DNA from: Xylophilus sp042867185
GTDB taxonomy: Bacteria > Pseudomonadota > Gammaproteobacteria > Burkholderiales > Burkholderiaceae_C
Assembly (NCBI GenBank): GCA_042867185.1
Contig: JBHZQV010000017.1
Span: 1-64,000 of the forward strand
Length of the DNA: 64,000 bases
Direction: 5' to 3'
The notes below the pieces were generated by a model. That model made no database searches and was not told the origin of the DNA. It saw only the letters and a list, made by a program, of their open reading frames with translations. Position 1 is the first letter of the stretch, and the number at the start of each line of letters is the position of its first letter. A program made the position numbers and the translations under genes. This document shows, piece by piece, positions 42,585 through 51,139 of the stretch.

Positions 42585-44537
42585 CTAGGCCAGGCGCAAC
42601 GCCTGCCGGTCCGCGGTACGGAACACGGCCACCGAGTCCACCAGCTGTTCCGCCTGCGCCTTCAGGCTGCCGGCGGCCGCGGCGCTTTCCTCGACCAGGG
42701 CGGCGTTCTGCTGGGTGGCCTGGTCCATCTGCGCGATCGCCCGGCCGACGCTCGCCACGCCGGTGCTCTGCTCGTTCGACGCCACCGTGATCTCGCCCAT
42801 GATGTCGGTCACCCGGGCGATCGAGGTCACCACCTCTTCCATCGTCCGGCCGGCCTGGTCGACCAGGACGGTGCCCTGTTCGACACGGCCCACGCTCTCG
42901 GTGATCAGGCCCTTGATCTCCTGCGCCGCGTGGGCGCTGCGCTGCGCCAGGCTGCGCACCTCGCTCGCCACCACCGCGAAGCCGCGGCCCTGTTCGCCGG
43001 CCCGGGCCGCCTCGACCGCCGCGTTCAGCGCCAGGATGTTGGTCTGGAAGGCGATGCCGTCGATCACGCTGATGATGTCGACGATCCGCTTCGAACTGTC
43101 GTTGATGTCGCGCATGGTGGTCACCACCTCCCGCACCACTTTGCCGCCCTGCACCGCGACCGAGGACGCACCCTGGGCCAGCTGGTTGGCCTGGCGGGCG
43201 TTGTCGGCGTTCTGGAGCACCGTGGTGCTCACCTGCTCCATCGACGCGGCCGTCTGCTGCAGGGCCGCGGCCTGTTTCTCGGTGCGGGCGGAGAGGTCCT
43301 GGTTGCCGAGCGCGATCTGGGCCGATGCGGTGGCCACGCTGTCGGCGTTCTGGCGGACGCCGTCGACCAGGCCGGTGAGCTGGGCGTTCATGCGGGCCAG
43401 CGCGGTGAGCAGCCGGCCGGCCTCGTCGCGCGACTGCACCGCGTCGAACCGGTTGTCGAGCCGGCCTTCGGCCACCGATTCCGCCACGGTGAGCGCCTTC
43501 AGGATCGAGCCGCTGGTGCTGCGGGCCACGCTCCACATCACCCACGCCGCCAGGCAGCCGAGCGCGGCCAGCAACGCGCAGACCAGCGCGACCTGGCGAA
43601 CCGCCGCGGCGACCGTGTGGTCGAGTTCCTGGTCGAGGGCCGCGAGGGCGGCGGTGATCAGGTCGAACTGGGCGTTGATGGCCCGGGTCTGCACGGCGAC
43701 GAACTCGGGTGCGGGCAGGTCGAGGTTCTCGGCGTTGACGACGCGGGTCTCGACCAGCTTCAGGCCCTCCTCGGCCGCCGCGTTGGCGTTCGCCAGCAGG
43801 GAGCCCAGCGACTGTTGCAGGGCGGGGTCGTTCTTCGCCGCACGGTCGAGGAACTGCCGTGCGTCGGCGAACTGGCTGCGTGCCAGCGCCACCAGGCTTT
43901 CGATGCGCACCCGCTCCGCCGCGGCGATCTCGCCCTTCGACAGCACCAGCGCGCCGCGTGCGCGCACCTGGCCGAAGGATTCGGTCAGCCGGGGCAGCAG
44001 GTTCAGCACGCCGTTCTGCAGGTGGTAGCCGCTCTCGTTCGGGTGGAGCACGATGCCCGATTCGGTCGCGATGCTCTGCAGCAACGCCAGCTCCTGGGCC
44101 ACCAGGGCGGTGTGGGCGGCGTTGCTTTGCGGCCCGGTGAGGGTCTTGCCGCGCACGCCGCCGGACAAGGTCTGCCAGGCGCCGGCGACGCTGTCGGCCT
44201 GCGACGCGAGCAGGGTGATTCCCATCGCACGGGTGCGCTGCAGCGTCCGGTCGAGCGCATTCGCCACCTCGGCGCCCTTGGCGGTGGCGCCGGCCGCGGC
44301 GGCCTCGTTGCCGCCCAGGAGCTGGGCCGAGAGCGCCCGGTGCTGCTGGGTCAGCTGGATCAACTGCAGCAGTGCCCCGGCGGGCGGCAGGCCCGAGGTT
44401 TCGCGTTCGGCGGCGCGCAGTTCGTGCACCTTGTTCTGGATGAGGAAACCGCTCGGCACGGCGGCGGTCACGAAAGCGATGATGCCGATCAGCAAAAATT
44501 TGCCGCGCATCGGAAGGTTCTGGATGGATCTGTTCAT
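42585..44537 (-). CDS. Methyl-accepting chemotaxis protein
   Basis: A 650-residue chemoreceptor. A first TM helix (FLLIGIIAFVTAAVPSGFLI) and a long periplasmic four-helix domain of about 270 residues without cysteines lead to a second TM near 305-325 (LVCALLAALGCLAAWVMW). HAMP and methylation helices follow. The signalling hairpin is the invariant IDGIAFQTNILALNAAVEAA, then EQGRGFAVVASEVR. No pentapeptide CheR tether is visible at the C-terminus (QALRLA). The ligand is unknown. The start at 44537 was chosen by the TM1 position. Confidence 0.92.
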   Translation of the reverse strand: MNRSIQNLPMRGKFLLIGIIAFVTAAVPSGFLIQNKVHELRAAERETSGLPPAGALLQLIQLTQQHRALSAQLLGGNEAAAAGATAKGAEVANALDRTLQRTRAMGITLLASQADSVAGAWQTLSGGVRGKTLTGPQSNAAHTALVAQELALLQSIATESGIVLHPNESGYHLQNGVLNLLPRLTESFGQVRARGALVLSKGEIAAAERVRIESLVALARSQFADARQFLDRAAKNDPALQQSLGSLLANANAAAEEGLKLVETRVVNAENLDLPAPEFVAVQTRAINAQFDLITAALAALDQELDHTVAAAVRQVALVCALLAALGCLAAWVMWSVARSTSGSILKALTVAESVAEGRLDNRFDAVQSRDEAGRLLTALARMNAQLTGLVDGVRQNADSVATASAQIALGNQDLSARTEKQAAALQQTAASMEQVSTTVLQNADNARQANQLAQGASSVAVQGGKVVREVVTTMRDINDSSKRIVDIISVIDGIAFQTNILALNAAVEAARAGEQGRGFAVVASEVRSLAQRSAHAAQEIKGLITESVGRVEQGTVLVDQAGRTMEEVVTSIARVTDIMGEITVASNEQSTGVASVGRAIAQMDQATQQNAALVEESAAAAGSLKAQAEQLVDSVAVFRTADRQALRLA

Positions 44538-44628
44538 TTTGCAGGGTCTGGTGATGCACCCGGACTGGGCGTAGCGGGTTGCCACCGCTACTTATCGACA
44601 GATCCGCACCAATCTTGAGCGCTTCCGG

Positions 44629-45624
44629 CTAGATACTTCCCGCGGTGTCGTAGACCGCCGCCGGCCGCTCGCCGGCCAGGGCGTGCAGCAGGTTGTCGGT
44701 GGCCAGCACCGCCATCGCCCGGCGGGTCTCGTGCGTGGCCGAGCCGATGTGCGGCAGCGGCGTGACCCGGGGATGGGTGCGCAGCGGGGAATCGGCGGGC
44801 AGCGGCTCGGTGGCGAAGACATCCAGGCCGGCGGCGCGCAGCGGGCCGTGGTCGAGGGCCTGCAGCAGCGCGGCCTCGTCCACCGTGGCGCCGCGGCCGC
44901 CGTTGACGAAGATGCTGCCGGGCTTCATGCGGGCGAAGACGGCCGCGTCGAGCATGCCGCGGGTGGCGGGCGTCAGCGGCAGCAGGGCGGCCACGATGTC
45001 CGATTGCGCCAGCAGCGTGTCGCGCGGCGTGTGGTGCGCCCGGCCCGCCAGCGGCGTGCCGGCCAGGTCGACCGGACGGCGTGCGTGGTAGAGCACCCGC
45101 ATGCCGAAGCCCAGTGCCGCGCGCCGGGCCACCGCCTGGCCGATGCGGCCGAAGCCCAGCAGGCCGAGCGTCTTGCCATGCACGTCGGTGCCGAAGAGTT
45201 CCTCGCCGATGTTCTGCTTCCAGCGGCCCTCGCGCACCAGGGCCGAGAGCTCGACGATGCGGCGGCTGGTCGCCATGACCAGGGCGAACACCGTGTCGGC
45301 CACCGTCTCGTCGAGCACGCCGGGCGTGTGGCACAGCAGGATGCCGCGGGCGTGCAGCGCGGCGAGGTCGTAGTTGTCCACCCCCACCGAGATGCTGGAG
45401 ACGGCGCGCAGCAGCGGCGCCTGCGCCAGCAGCGCGGCGGTGACCGGATAGCTGGAGCCGACCAGCCCGTGCGCGGTGGCCAGCGCCGCGTCGAAGGCCG
45501 GCTTCTGCGCGGCGATGCGCGGGTTGGCGACGGTGACGTCGTGCACCGCTTGCAGCCGCGCCAGTTGGTCGGGCGGCAGTTCGCGGAAGACGAGGACGTG
45601 CTGGCGCGAGGGGCTTGTGGTCAT
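44629..45624 (-). CDS. D-2-hydroxyacid dehydrogenase (GhrB / 2-ketogluconate reductase-like)
   Basis: A 331-residue NAD(P)H-dependent reductase. The substrate-loop region has SSISVGVDNYD, the nucleotide fold is LGLLGFGRIGQAVARRA, and the catalytic set is Arg in NGGRGATVDE, Glu in DVFATEPLP, and His in LPHIGSATHETR. Members reduce glyoxylate, hydroxypyruvate or 2-ketogluconate. It is the last gene of the LacI-linked operon after a KdgK-like kinase, so a 2-keto sugar acid is the likely substrate (inference). Confidence 0.88.
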   Translation of the reverse strand: MTTSPSRQHVLVFRELPPDQLARLQAVHDVTVANPRIAAQKPAFDAALATAHGLVGSSYPVTAALLAQAPLLRAVSSISVGVDNYDLAALHARGILLCHTPGVLDETVADTVFALVMATSRRIVELSALVREGRWKQNIGEELFGTDVHGKTLGLLGFGRIGQAVARRAALGFGMRVLYHARRPVDLAGTPLAGRAHHTPRDTLLAQSDIVAALLPLTPATRGMLDAAVFARMKPGSIFVNGGRGATVDEAALLQALDHGPLRAAGLDVFATEPLPADSPLRTHPRVTPLPHIGSATHETRRAMAVLATDNLLHALAGERPAAVYDTAGSI

Positions 45625-45685
45625 GGCGATCCTGTCGGTGCGTGGCGGCCGGCACGGGCGGCCGGCGAAGGGCGAGGCACGGGTT

Positions 45686-46678
45686 CTACAGCCCCGCGGC
45701 CTGCAGCTCGGCCCGGGTCGGGAGGCCTTCGGAGTCACCCAGCACCTGCACCTGGCGCGCGCCGATCCAGGTGCCGCGGCGCACCGCGTCGGGCACGCTG
45801 CGGCCTTCGAGCAGCGCGCTCACCACGCCGACCGCGAAGCCGTCGCCCGCGCCCACCGTGTCCACCACCTTCGCGACCGGGAAGCCCGCCACGTGGCCGG
45901 TGCCGGCGTCGGCATCGTCGTAGTAGGCGCCCTCGGGCCCCAGCTTGATCACCACCAGCCGGGCGCCGGCGTCGCGGTAGAAGCGGGCGATCGCGTCGGG
46001 CGCGGCGTGGCCGGTGAGCAGCTGGCCCTCGGCCAGGCCGGGCAGCACCGCGTGGGCCTTGGCCGCCAGGCGGTTGATCTCGGTGCGCATCGTGTCGGTC
46101 GATGCCCAGAGCGTCGGCCGCAGGTTGGGATCGAAAGAGACGCTGCGGCCGGCCGCGCGCGCCACGTCGAGGCTGCGGTGCGCCGCGGCCAGGCTGGTGG
46201 CGGAGATGGCGGCAAAGACGCCGGTGGCATGCAGGTGGCGGGTGGCCTGCAGCCAGGCGGCGTCCACGTCCTCGGGCCCCATCCGGCTGGCGGCCGAGCC
46301 CTTGCGGTGGTATTCCACCGGCGGGTCGCTGCCGTCGTCGACCCGGCCCTTGAACTGGAAGCCGGTGCGCTGGCCCGCATCGCTCTGCACCTTGCTGCAG
46401 TCGACGCCTTCCTTCTGCAGCTCGGCCAGCAGGTAGCGGCCAAGCGAATCGTCGCCCAGCCGGCTGGCCCAGCCTACCCGCAGGCCGAGCCGGGCCAGGC
46501 CGACGGCGACGTTGATCTCGGCACCGGCCATGCGGCGGTGGAAGGTCTCGACCCGCTCCAGCGGGCCGGGCTCGCCGGCGATGAAGAGGGTCATCGCCTC
46601 GCCGAAGACGGCGACGTCGCGGGCGGCGCCGGGCAGCGGCGCGGTGAAGGGGGAATCGGTGGTGGCAGGCGGGTTCAT
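45686..46678 (-). CDS. kdgK: PfkB-family sugar kinase, probable 2-keto-3-deoxygluconate kinase
   Basis: A 330-residue ribokinase-fold kinase. It starts AVFGEAMTLFIA, and the substrate GGAExN-like box is MAGAEINVAVGLARLG. The N-terminal lid region has DPNLRPTLW, and the PfkB C-terminal signature is DTVGAGDGFAVGV with the catalytic Asp. KdgK makes 2-keto-3-deoxy-6-phosphogluconate, entering the Entner-Doudoroff route. ATG overlaps the preceding isomerase stop (ATGA), so the two are translated together. Confidence 0.82.
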   Translation of the reverse strand: MNPPATTDSPFTAPLPGAARDVAVFGEAMTLFIAGEPGPLERVETFHRRMAGAEINVAVGLARLGLRVGWASRLGDDSLGRYLLAELQKEGVDCSKVQSDAGQRTGFQFKGRVDDGSDPPVEYHRKGSAASRMGPEDVDAAWLQATRHLHATGVFAAISATSLAAAHRSLDVARAAGRSVSFDPNLRPTLWASTDTMRTEINRLAAKAHAVLPGLAEGQLLTGHAAPDAIARFYRDAGARLVVIKLGPEGAYYDDADAGTGHVAGFPVAKVVDTVGAGDGFAVGVVSALLEGRSVPDAVRRGTWIGARQVQVLGDSEGLPTRAELQAAGL

Positions 46679-47454
46679 GCGGTCTCTTTCTGCAGCCGGG
46701 CGGCGGCGCGCAACAGGTTGACTTCGCGGCGGGTCACGGCCAGCAGGTCGTCGCCGGCCAACGGGTATTCGATGGCCCAGGGCACGTCGGCCGGCAGGCC
46801 GCGCAACACCGCGCGCCAGGGCGCGGCCGATTCTGCCAGCGGCACCGCCACCCACCGGTCGGGCCGGCGGTGCATGCCCTTGGCATGCACGTAGCCGACG
46901 CGCGACGCGAAGGCGGCGGCGGCCTGCAGCGGGCATTCGCCCAGGGTGTGCCAGTTGCCCATGTCGAAGGTCATCGGCAGCGCGAGGCCCGCCGCATCGG
47001 CCGCGGCGAAGAAGCGGCGCAGCGCGCCGACGGTGCCGGCGGCGGGCGTCTGGTCGTTCTCGATCACCAGTTCGCAGGTGGCGTCCGCCAGGGTCTTCCG
47101 CAGGCCGCCCAACGACGCGGCCGCGCCGGCGCCGAAACCGCCGATCGACATCTTGAGCCGCGCCGCGCCGAGCTGGTCGGCGATGCCCAGCGCGCGGTGC
47201 AGGGCGCCGGCATCCAGCGTGCCGTCGGCGGCCCACAGGCCCTCGGGGCTGGAGTAGACGCGCACGTTGCCGGTGGCGCGCAGCGCGGCCAGCTCCGGCG
47301 CGGCGGGCGGCACCGCCAGCAGCTCGCCGCGCACCTCGACGCCGTCGGCACCGGCGGCGCGGGAGAGTTCGGCGAAGTAGCGCTGGCCGTGGCGCTTCAC
47401 CTCGGCGGCGCCGAAGGCGGTCAGGGAGATCAGGATCGGTGGCACGTCGGGCAT
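46675..47454 (-). CDS. Sugar phosphate isomerase/epimerase family TIM-barrel protein
   Basis: A 259-residue AP-endonuclease-2-like TIM barrel. Strand/loop pieces carrying metal ligands are ADGVEVRGELL (Glu), LVIENDQTP (Glu-Asn-Asp), MTFDMGNWHTLG (Asp, His) and VGYVHAKGMHRR (His-Lys). Members interconvert or dehydrate keto sugars and inosose. It is fifth in the ABC-sugar acid operon and coupled to kdgK. Substrate unknown. Confidence 0.82.
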   Translation of the reverse strand: MPDVPPILISLTAFGAAEVKRHGQRYFAELSRAAGADGVEVRGELLAVPPAAPELAALRATGNVRVYSSPEGLWAADGTLDAGALHRALGIADQLGAARLKMSIGGFGAGAAASLGGLRKTLADATCELVIENDQTPAAGTVGALRRFFAAADAAGLALPMTFDMGNWHTLGECPLQAAAAFASRVGYVHAKGMHRRPDRWVAVPLAESAAPWRAVLRGLPADVPWAIEYPLAGDDLLAVTRREVNLLRAAARLQKETA

Positions 47455-47479
47455 GGGACTTTCGCGGAGGGCACGGGGC

Positions 47480-47523
47480 GGGAGGGCGGGAGGGCGGGAG
47501 GGCGGCAGGCGGCAGGCGGCAGG
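47480..47523 (+). repeat. Tandem G-rich repeats, potential G-quadruplex
   Basis: Three copies of GGGAGGGC (47480-47503) are followed by nearly three of GGCAGGC (47504-47523). They lie in the 120-bp gap between the ABC ATPase and isomerase genes. Six GGG runs with one-base loops on the plus strand can form a G-quadruplex in the transcription template. The array is also prone to copy-number slippage. Confidence 0.75.
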
Positions 47524-47574
47524 AGACACCGGCGACGGCGCGGCGGCCCGGCCGGCCGGGCGCCCGGAGCCGGC

Positions 47575-48360
47575 TCAGGCGTGGTTCGCCGTCAGGATCT
47601 GGCCGAGGAAGGTGCGGGTCTTCTCGTGCTGCGGGTTCGAGAAGAATTCCTGCGGCGGCGCCTGCTCGACGATGCGGCCCTCGGCCATGAAGATCACCCG
47701 GTCGGCCACGCTGCGGGCGAAGCCCATCTCGTGGGTGACGCAGAGCATCGTCATGCCGTCCTCGGCCAGCGACACCATGGTGTCGAGCACTTCCTTGACC
47801 ATCTCGGGATCGAGCGCCGAGGTGGGCTCGTCGAACAGCATGATCTTGGGCGACATGCACAGCGCCCGCGCGATCGCGACCCGCTGCTGCTGGCCGCCCG
47901 AGAGCTGGCTCGGGTACTTGGCGGCCTGCTCGGGGATGCGCACCCGGGCGAGGTACCGCATCGCCACCTCTTCGGCCTGGGCCTTGGTCATGCCGCGCGA
48001 GCGCATCGGCGCCAGGGTGCAGTTCTCGAGGATGGTCAGGTGCGGGAACAGGTTGAACTGCTGGAACACCATGCCCACCTCGGCCCGCACCCGGTCGACG
48101 TTCCTGCCGCCGGCCGTCAGCTCGATGCCGTCGACCACGATGCGGCCCTGCTGCACCGTCTCCAGCCGGTTGATGCAGCGGATCAGGGTGGACTTGCCCG
48201 AACCCGACGGCCCGCACACCACGATCCGCTCGCCGGTGCGCACGCTCAGGTCGATGCCGGTCAGTACCTGGAACTGGCCGTACCACTTGTTCACGCCCTC
48301 CATCCGGATGATCGGGTCGTGCGGTACGGCGGGGGCGGTGGGGGCGACTGGGTCCGTCAT
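47575..48360 (-). CDS. Polar amino-acid-type ABC transporter ATPase (GlnQ-like)
   Basis: A 261-residue ATP-binding subunit. An extension of about 15 residues (Pro/Ala) precedes IIRMEGVNKWYG. Walker A is CGPSGSGKSTL, the Q-loop region is VFQQFNLFPHLT, the ABC signature is LSGGQQQRVAIARAL, Walker B is IMLFDEPTSALDPEM, and the H-loop is VTHEMGF. It powers the two permeases encoded upstream in the same operon. Confidence 0.95.
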   Translation of the reverse strand: MTDPVAPTAPAVPHDPIIRMEGVNKWYGQFQVLTGIDLSVRTGERIVVCGPSGSGKSTLIRCINRLETVQQGRIVVDGIELTAGGRNVDRVRAEVGMVFQQFNLFPHLTILENCTLAPMRSRGMTKAQAEEVAMRYLARVRIPEQAAKYPSQLSGGQQQRVAIARALCMSPKIMLFDEPTSALDPEMVKEVLDTMVSLAEDGMTMLCVTHEMGFARSVADRVIFMAEGRIVEQAPPQEFFSNPQHEKTRTFLGQILTANHA

Positions 48361-48414
48361 GCTCGTGAATCTCGTGTTGGTCAGGCGCCGCGGCCATCAG
48401 CCGGGTCCAGGGGT

Positions 48415-48482
48415 ACCGCGGATCCGGCTCCGCCGGTCCGCTGGTACCGCCCCCTGCAAGGGGGTAGGCGCAGCCTGGGGGT
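48415..48482 (-). repeat. Dispersed GC-rich repeat family C, copy 2
   Basis: On the minus strand it starts right after the receptor gene stop: CCCCCAGGCTGCG, CCTACCCCCTTGCAGGGGG, then CGGCGGAGCCGGATCCGCGG. It matches 10111-10194 but lacks about 16 bases in the middle. It separates the receptor and ATPase cistrons. Confidence 0.75.
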
Positions 48483-49283
48483 TTACTTGAACGCCGGCAG
48501 GTCGGCGCCGAGCCACTTCTGGTAGAGCTTGTTCAGCTCGCCGTCGGCGCTGCGCCTGGCGACGAAGTCGTTGACCGCCTTCTCCAGCTCGGCCTGGCCC
48601 GGGCGCATCGCGATGCCCATGTTCTGCTGCACCAGGTTGAACTTGTTCTCGAACATGCCGGCCGGTGCCCGCTTGGCGATCTGCGCGGCCACGGTGACCG
48701 AGCAGCCGATCGCGTCGACCTGGCCCGACAGCAGCGCCTGCATGGCCGAGGCGTCGTCGTCGAAGCGGCGGATCTCGGTGCCCTCGGGCGCGGCCTTGGT
48801 CACCGCGATGTCCTGGGTGCTGGCGCGGGCCACGCCGATGCGCTTGCCCTTCAGGGCGGCGGCGTCGGCGATGGCGTCGGACTTCTTGCCGTACAGCACG
48901 ATGGTGGCGGCCGCGTAGGGCTGCGAGAAGCTCACCTGCTTGGCCCGCTCGGGCGTGACGGCCAGCGACGCGACCAGCAGGTCGACCTTGTTGGTCAGCA
49001 GGAACGGGATGCGGTTGGGGCCGGTGACCGGCACGATGTTGGCCTTCACGCCCAGGTCTTTCGCCAGCAGCTTGGCCACGTCGGCGTCGTAGCCGTCGGG
49101 CTGGTTCTTCGCATCGGTGGTGCCGTAGGGCGGGAAGTCGACCAGCATGCCGATCGTCAGCTCGCCCTTCTTCTTGATGTCGGCCAGCGACTGCGCATGG
49201 GCGGGCGCCAGGGCGGCGAGCGAGGTGCCCAGCGCCAGGGCGGCGGCGACGACGACGGTGCGGCGGGGGAGGAAGCGGGTCAT
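48483..49283 (-). CDS. ABC transporter periplasmic binding protein, amino-acid family
   Basis: A 266-residue receptor with signal peptide (AALAPAHA-Q). The fold blocks are KKGELTIGMLVDFPPYG, QPDGYDADVAKLLAKDLGV, VDLLVASLAVTPERAKQVSFS and LKGKRIGVARAST. It belongs to the polar amino acid binding family 3. It lies between the permease and ATPase genes, with structured repeats on both sides that may set relative expression. The ligand is possibly a sugar acid or amino sugar acid given the downstream enzymes (inference). Confidence 0.93.
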   Translation of the reverse strand: MTRFLPRRTVVVAAALALGTSLAALAPAHAQSLADIKKKGELTIGMLVDFPPYGTTDAKNQPDGYDADVAKLLAKDLGVKANIVPVTGPNRIPFLLTNKVDLLVASLAVTPERAKQVSFSQPYAAATIVLYGKKSDAIADAAALKGKRIGVARASTQDIAVTKAAPEGTEIRRFDDDASAMQALLSGQVDAIGCSVTVAAQIAKRAPAGMFENKFNLVQQNMGIAMRPGQAELEKAVNDFVARRSADGELNKLYQKWLGADLPAFK

Positions 49284-49350
49284 GGGGTCTCCTTTGGTGG
49301 GGAACGGTCTAAGGCAAAAAAGGTTCGGTGCCGGCAGCGGCGGCGTGCGC

Positions 49351-49474
49351 AAAAAGCGCGAAGAACCGTAGCGAGCGCGCCGAGTGTGTGGCGAGGACCG
49401 GAACCGTACGCTCGTACGGTGAGGACCACAGCCGCTCGATCGGGGCGCGCAAGAGTGTCTCTCGCACTTTTTCA
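49351..49474 (-). repeat. Stop-codon-linked hairpin repeat (family A), copy 2
   Basis: On the minus strand the permease stop TGA runs directly into AAAAAGTGCGAGAGACAC. The far end is GGTTCTTCGCGCTTTTT. The terminal arms AAAAAGTGCGA/TCGCGCTTTTT pair with one G-U. Compared with copy 1 (GGTGTGA/TCACACC) both arms have changed together. The centre CCGTACGAGCGTACGG and flanking GGTCCTC repeats are conserved. Confidence 0.8.
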
Positions 49475-50125
49475 GCGCGTCGTGGCCGCGGCCAGGCGCC
49501 GCTCCATGTGGCCGGCCAGCAGCGACAGCGGCCAGCACAGCACGAAATAGATGGCGGCCACCACGCTGAACACGACCAGTGGCTGGAAAGTCGCATTGTT
49601 GATGATCTGGCCGGCGCGGGTGATCTCGGTAAAACCGATGATCGCGGCGAGCGAGGTGCCCTTGATCACCTGCACCAGGTAGCCGACGGTGGGCGGCACC
49701 GCGATCTTCCAGGCCTGGGGCAGCACCACGTCGCGCATCCGCGAAACGTAGGAGAGGTTGAGCGCCTCGGCCGCTTCCCATTGGCCGCGCGGGATCGCCT
49801 GGATGCAGCCGCGCCAGATCTCGCCCAGGAAGGCGGCGGTGTTGAGCGACAGCGCGATGCCCGCGGCGATCCACGGGTTGATGTCCAGCCCCAGGATCGG
49901 CGCGCCGAAGAAGATCAAGAAGAGCTGCAGCAGCAGCGGCGTGCCCTGGAACACCTGCACGAATGCGGTGGCCGCGCCGCGCACCCACGCCACCGGCGAG
50001 ACGCGCGACAGCGCCACCGCCAGCCCGCCGAGGGCGCCGAAGAAGAACGCGATGGCCGAGAGCGCCAGCGTCCACTGGGCGGCCTCCAGGATGAACCAGA
50101 ACTCGGGCATGCCGAAAGTACGCAT
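49472..50125 (-). CDS. ABC transporter permease, polar amino-acid type
   Basis: A 217-residue inner-membrane permease (HisM/GlnP family) with about five helices. The N-terminal helix pair includes LALSAIAFFFGALGGLAVALS. The family binding-protein-dependent signature EAAEALNLSYVSRMRDVVLPQAW contacts the ATPase. Further marks are FQGTPLLLQLFLIFFG and the final helix VFSVVAAIYFVLCW. It pairs with the preceding permease as a heterodimer. Confidence 0.93.
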   Translation of the reverse strand: MRTFGMPEFWFILEAAQWTLALSAIAFFFGALGGLAVALSRVSPVAWVRGAATAFVQVFQGTPLLLQLFLIFFGAPILGLDINPWIAAGIALSLNTAAFLGEIWRGCIQAIPRGQWEAAEALNLSYVSRMRDVVLPQAWKIAVPPTVGYLVQVIKGTSLAAIIGFTEITRAGQIINNATFQPLVVFSVVAAIYFVLCWPLSLLAGHMERRLAAATTR

Positions 50126-50135
50126 GGTGGGCCCT

Positions 50136-50807
50136 CTACTTCCGGTCGGGGTAGTTGAGCGTGGCGTTGAACACCAGCTTGAAGAAGCCCGAGAAGGCGA
50201 GCGACAGCAGCAAATAGATGCCGGCCACCACGATGTAGATCTCGAAGCTGCGGAAGGTCTGCGACTGCAGGTTGGCCGCGACCGAGGTCAGGTCGTCGGC
50301 CGAGATCACCGACACCACCGCCGAGCTGAGCATCAGCAAAATGAACTGGCTGGTCAGCGCCGGATAGATCGCGCGCAGCGCCGGCGTGATGACGACGAAG
50401 CGGAAGATTTCCCAGCGCTTCAGGTTGAGCGCCAGGCCCGCCTCGATCTGGCCCTTGGGGATCGATTCGATGCCGGCCCGGATGATCTCGGCCGCATAGG
50501 CGCCCAGGTTCACCACCATCGCGGTCAGGGCGGCGGTGTAGGGCGTCCAGCGCAGGCCGAGCGCCGGCAGCGCGAAGAAGAAGAAGAACAGCTGCACCAG
50601 GAACGGCGTGTTGCGGATCAGCTCGATGTAGACGTTGATCGCCCAGCGCAGCGGCTTCGGCCCCGAGGTCTTGCCCCAGGCGCACAGCACCGCCACGCAC
50701 AGGCCCAGCACCATCGCCAGGAAGGACAGCTGGAGCGTGGTCCACGTGCCTTTGAGCAGCAGCGGCCATGCGGCGAAGACATCGCCGAATTCAAACGTGT
50801 AGTTCAC
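50136..50807 (-). CDS. ABC transporter permease, polar amino-acid type
   Basis: A 223-residue permease, first gene of the operon. Marks are LLKGTWTTLQLSFLAMVLG, IRNTPFLVQLFFFFFALP, and the EAA loop EAGLALNLKRWEIFRFVVITPALR. It is 10 bp ahead of the second permease. The leader contains the LacI-type palindrome 47 bp upstream of the ATG, so expression is probably repressed in the absence of inducer. Confidence 0.93.
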   Translation of the reverse strand: MNYTFEFGDVFAAWPLLLKGTWTTLQLSFLAMVLGLCVAVLCAWGKTSGPKPLRWAINVYIELIRNTPFLVQLFFFFFALPALGLRWTPYTAALTAMVVNLGAYAAEIIRAGIESIPKGQIEAGLALNLKRWEIFRFVVITPALRAIYPALTSQFILLMLSSAVVSVISADDLTSVAANLQSQTFRSFEIYIVVAGIYLLLSLAFSGFFKLVFNATLNYPDRK

Positions 50808-50853
50808 GGGGCGGGAAGGGGTTCGCAGGGAAAAAACACACGGGGTGCAGTGT

Positions 50854-50869
50854 CTGAAACCGGTTTCAG
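50854..50869. promoter_or_regulatory. LacI-type operator of the ABC/sugar-acid operon
   Basis: CTGAAACCGGTTTCAG is a perfect 16-bp palindrome with the central CG of LacI/GalR operators. It is 47 bp upstream of the first permease ATG. A 14/16 match stands immediately before the lacI-family gene at 53746. Confidence 0.8.
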
Positions 50870-51027
50870 TTTAACGATGCGTCGGGCCGTACGGCCTTGG
50901 GAAATACCCTAGAGCGGCTCGGCCGCACGACCGTCGTTCGCCGTCCGCCGGGTCCGCCTCGCTGCATTTCAGAGAGCAGCACCGCGTCGGGCCGAGGTGC
51001 CGTCGCCACCGTGGTACCCGGAAGCGG

Positions 51028-51090
51028 TTCGTTTCCACCGGTCGGATTTTCGCCATTCTCGCAGCCGGATAACGCGCGCGGTCGCATAGT
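51028..51090 (+). promoter_or_regulatory. PIP-box-like promoter upstream of the orphan 496-aa gene
   Basis: TTCGT (51028-51032) and TTCGC (51049-51053) are 16 bp apart, then CATAGT (51085-51090) follows after 31 bp. The PIP box read by HrpX-type activators is TTCGB-N15-TTCGB with a YANNNT -10 box 30-32 bp downstream. The -10 fits exactly and the half-site spacing is one base too long. An AAAGGAG ribosome-binding site lies just before the ATG at 51140. The remaining 50870-51027 shows nothing. Confidence 0.4.
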
Positions 51091-51139
51091 CGCCGAATGG
51101 AAACCCGAGCGCATCGGGTCGTCAAAAGGAGAAAAGACC

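Noticed and set aside
47480..47523. Tandem repeats as a CRISPR-like array
   Set aside because: Units are 7-8 bp without spacers, so this is a microsatellite.
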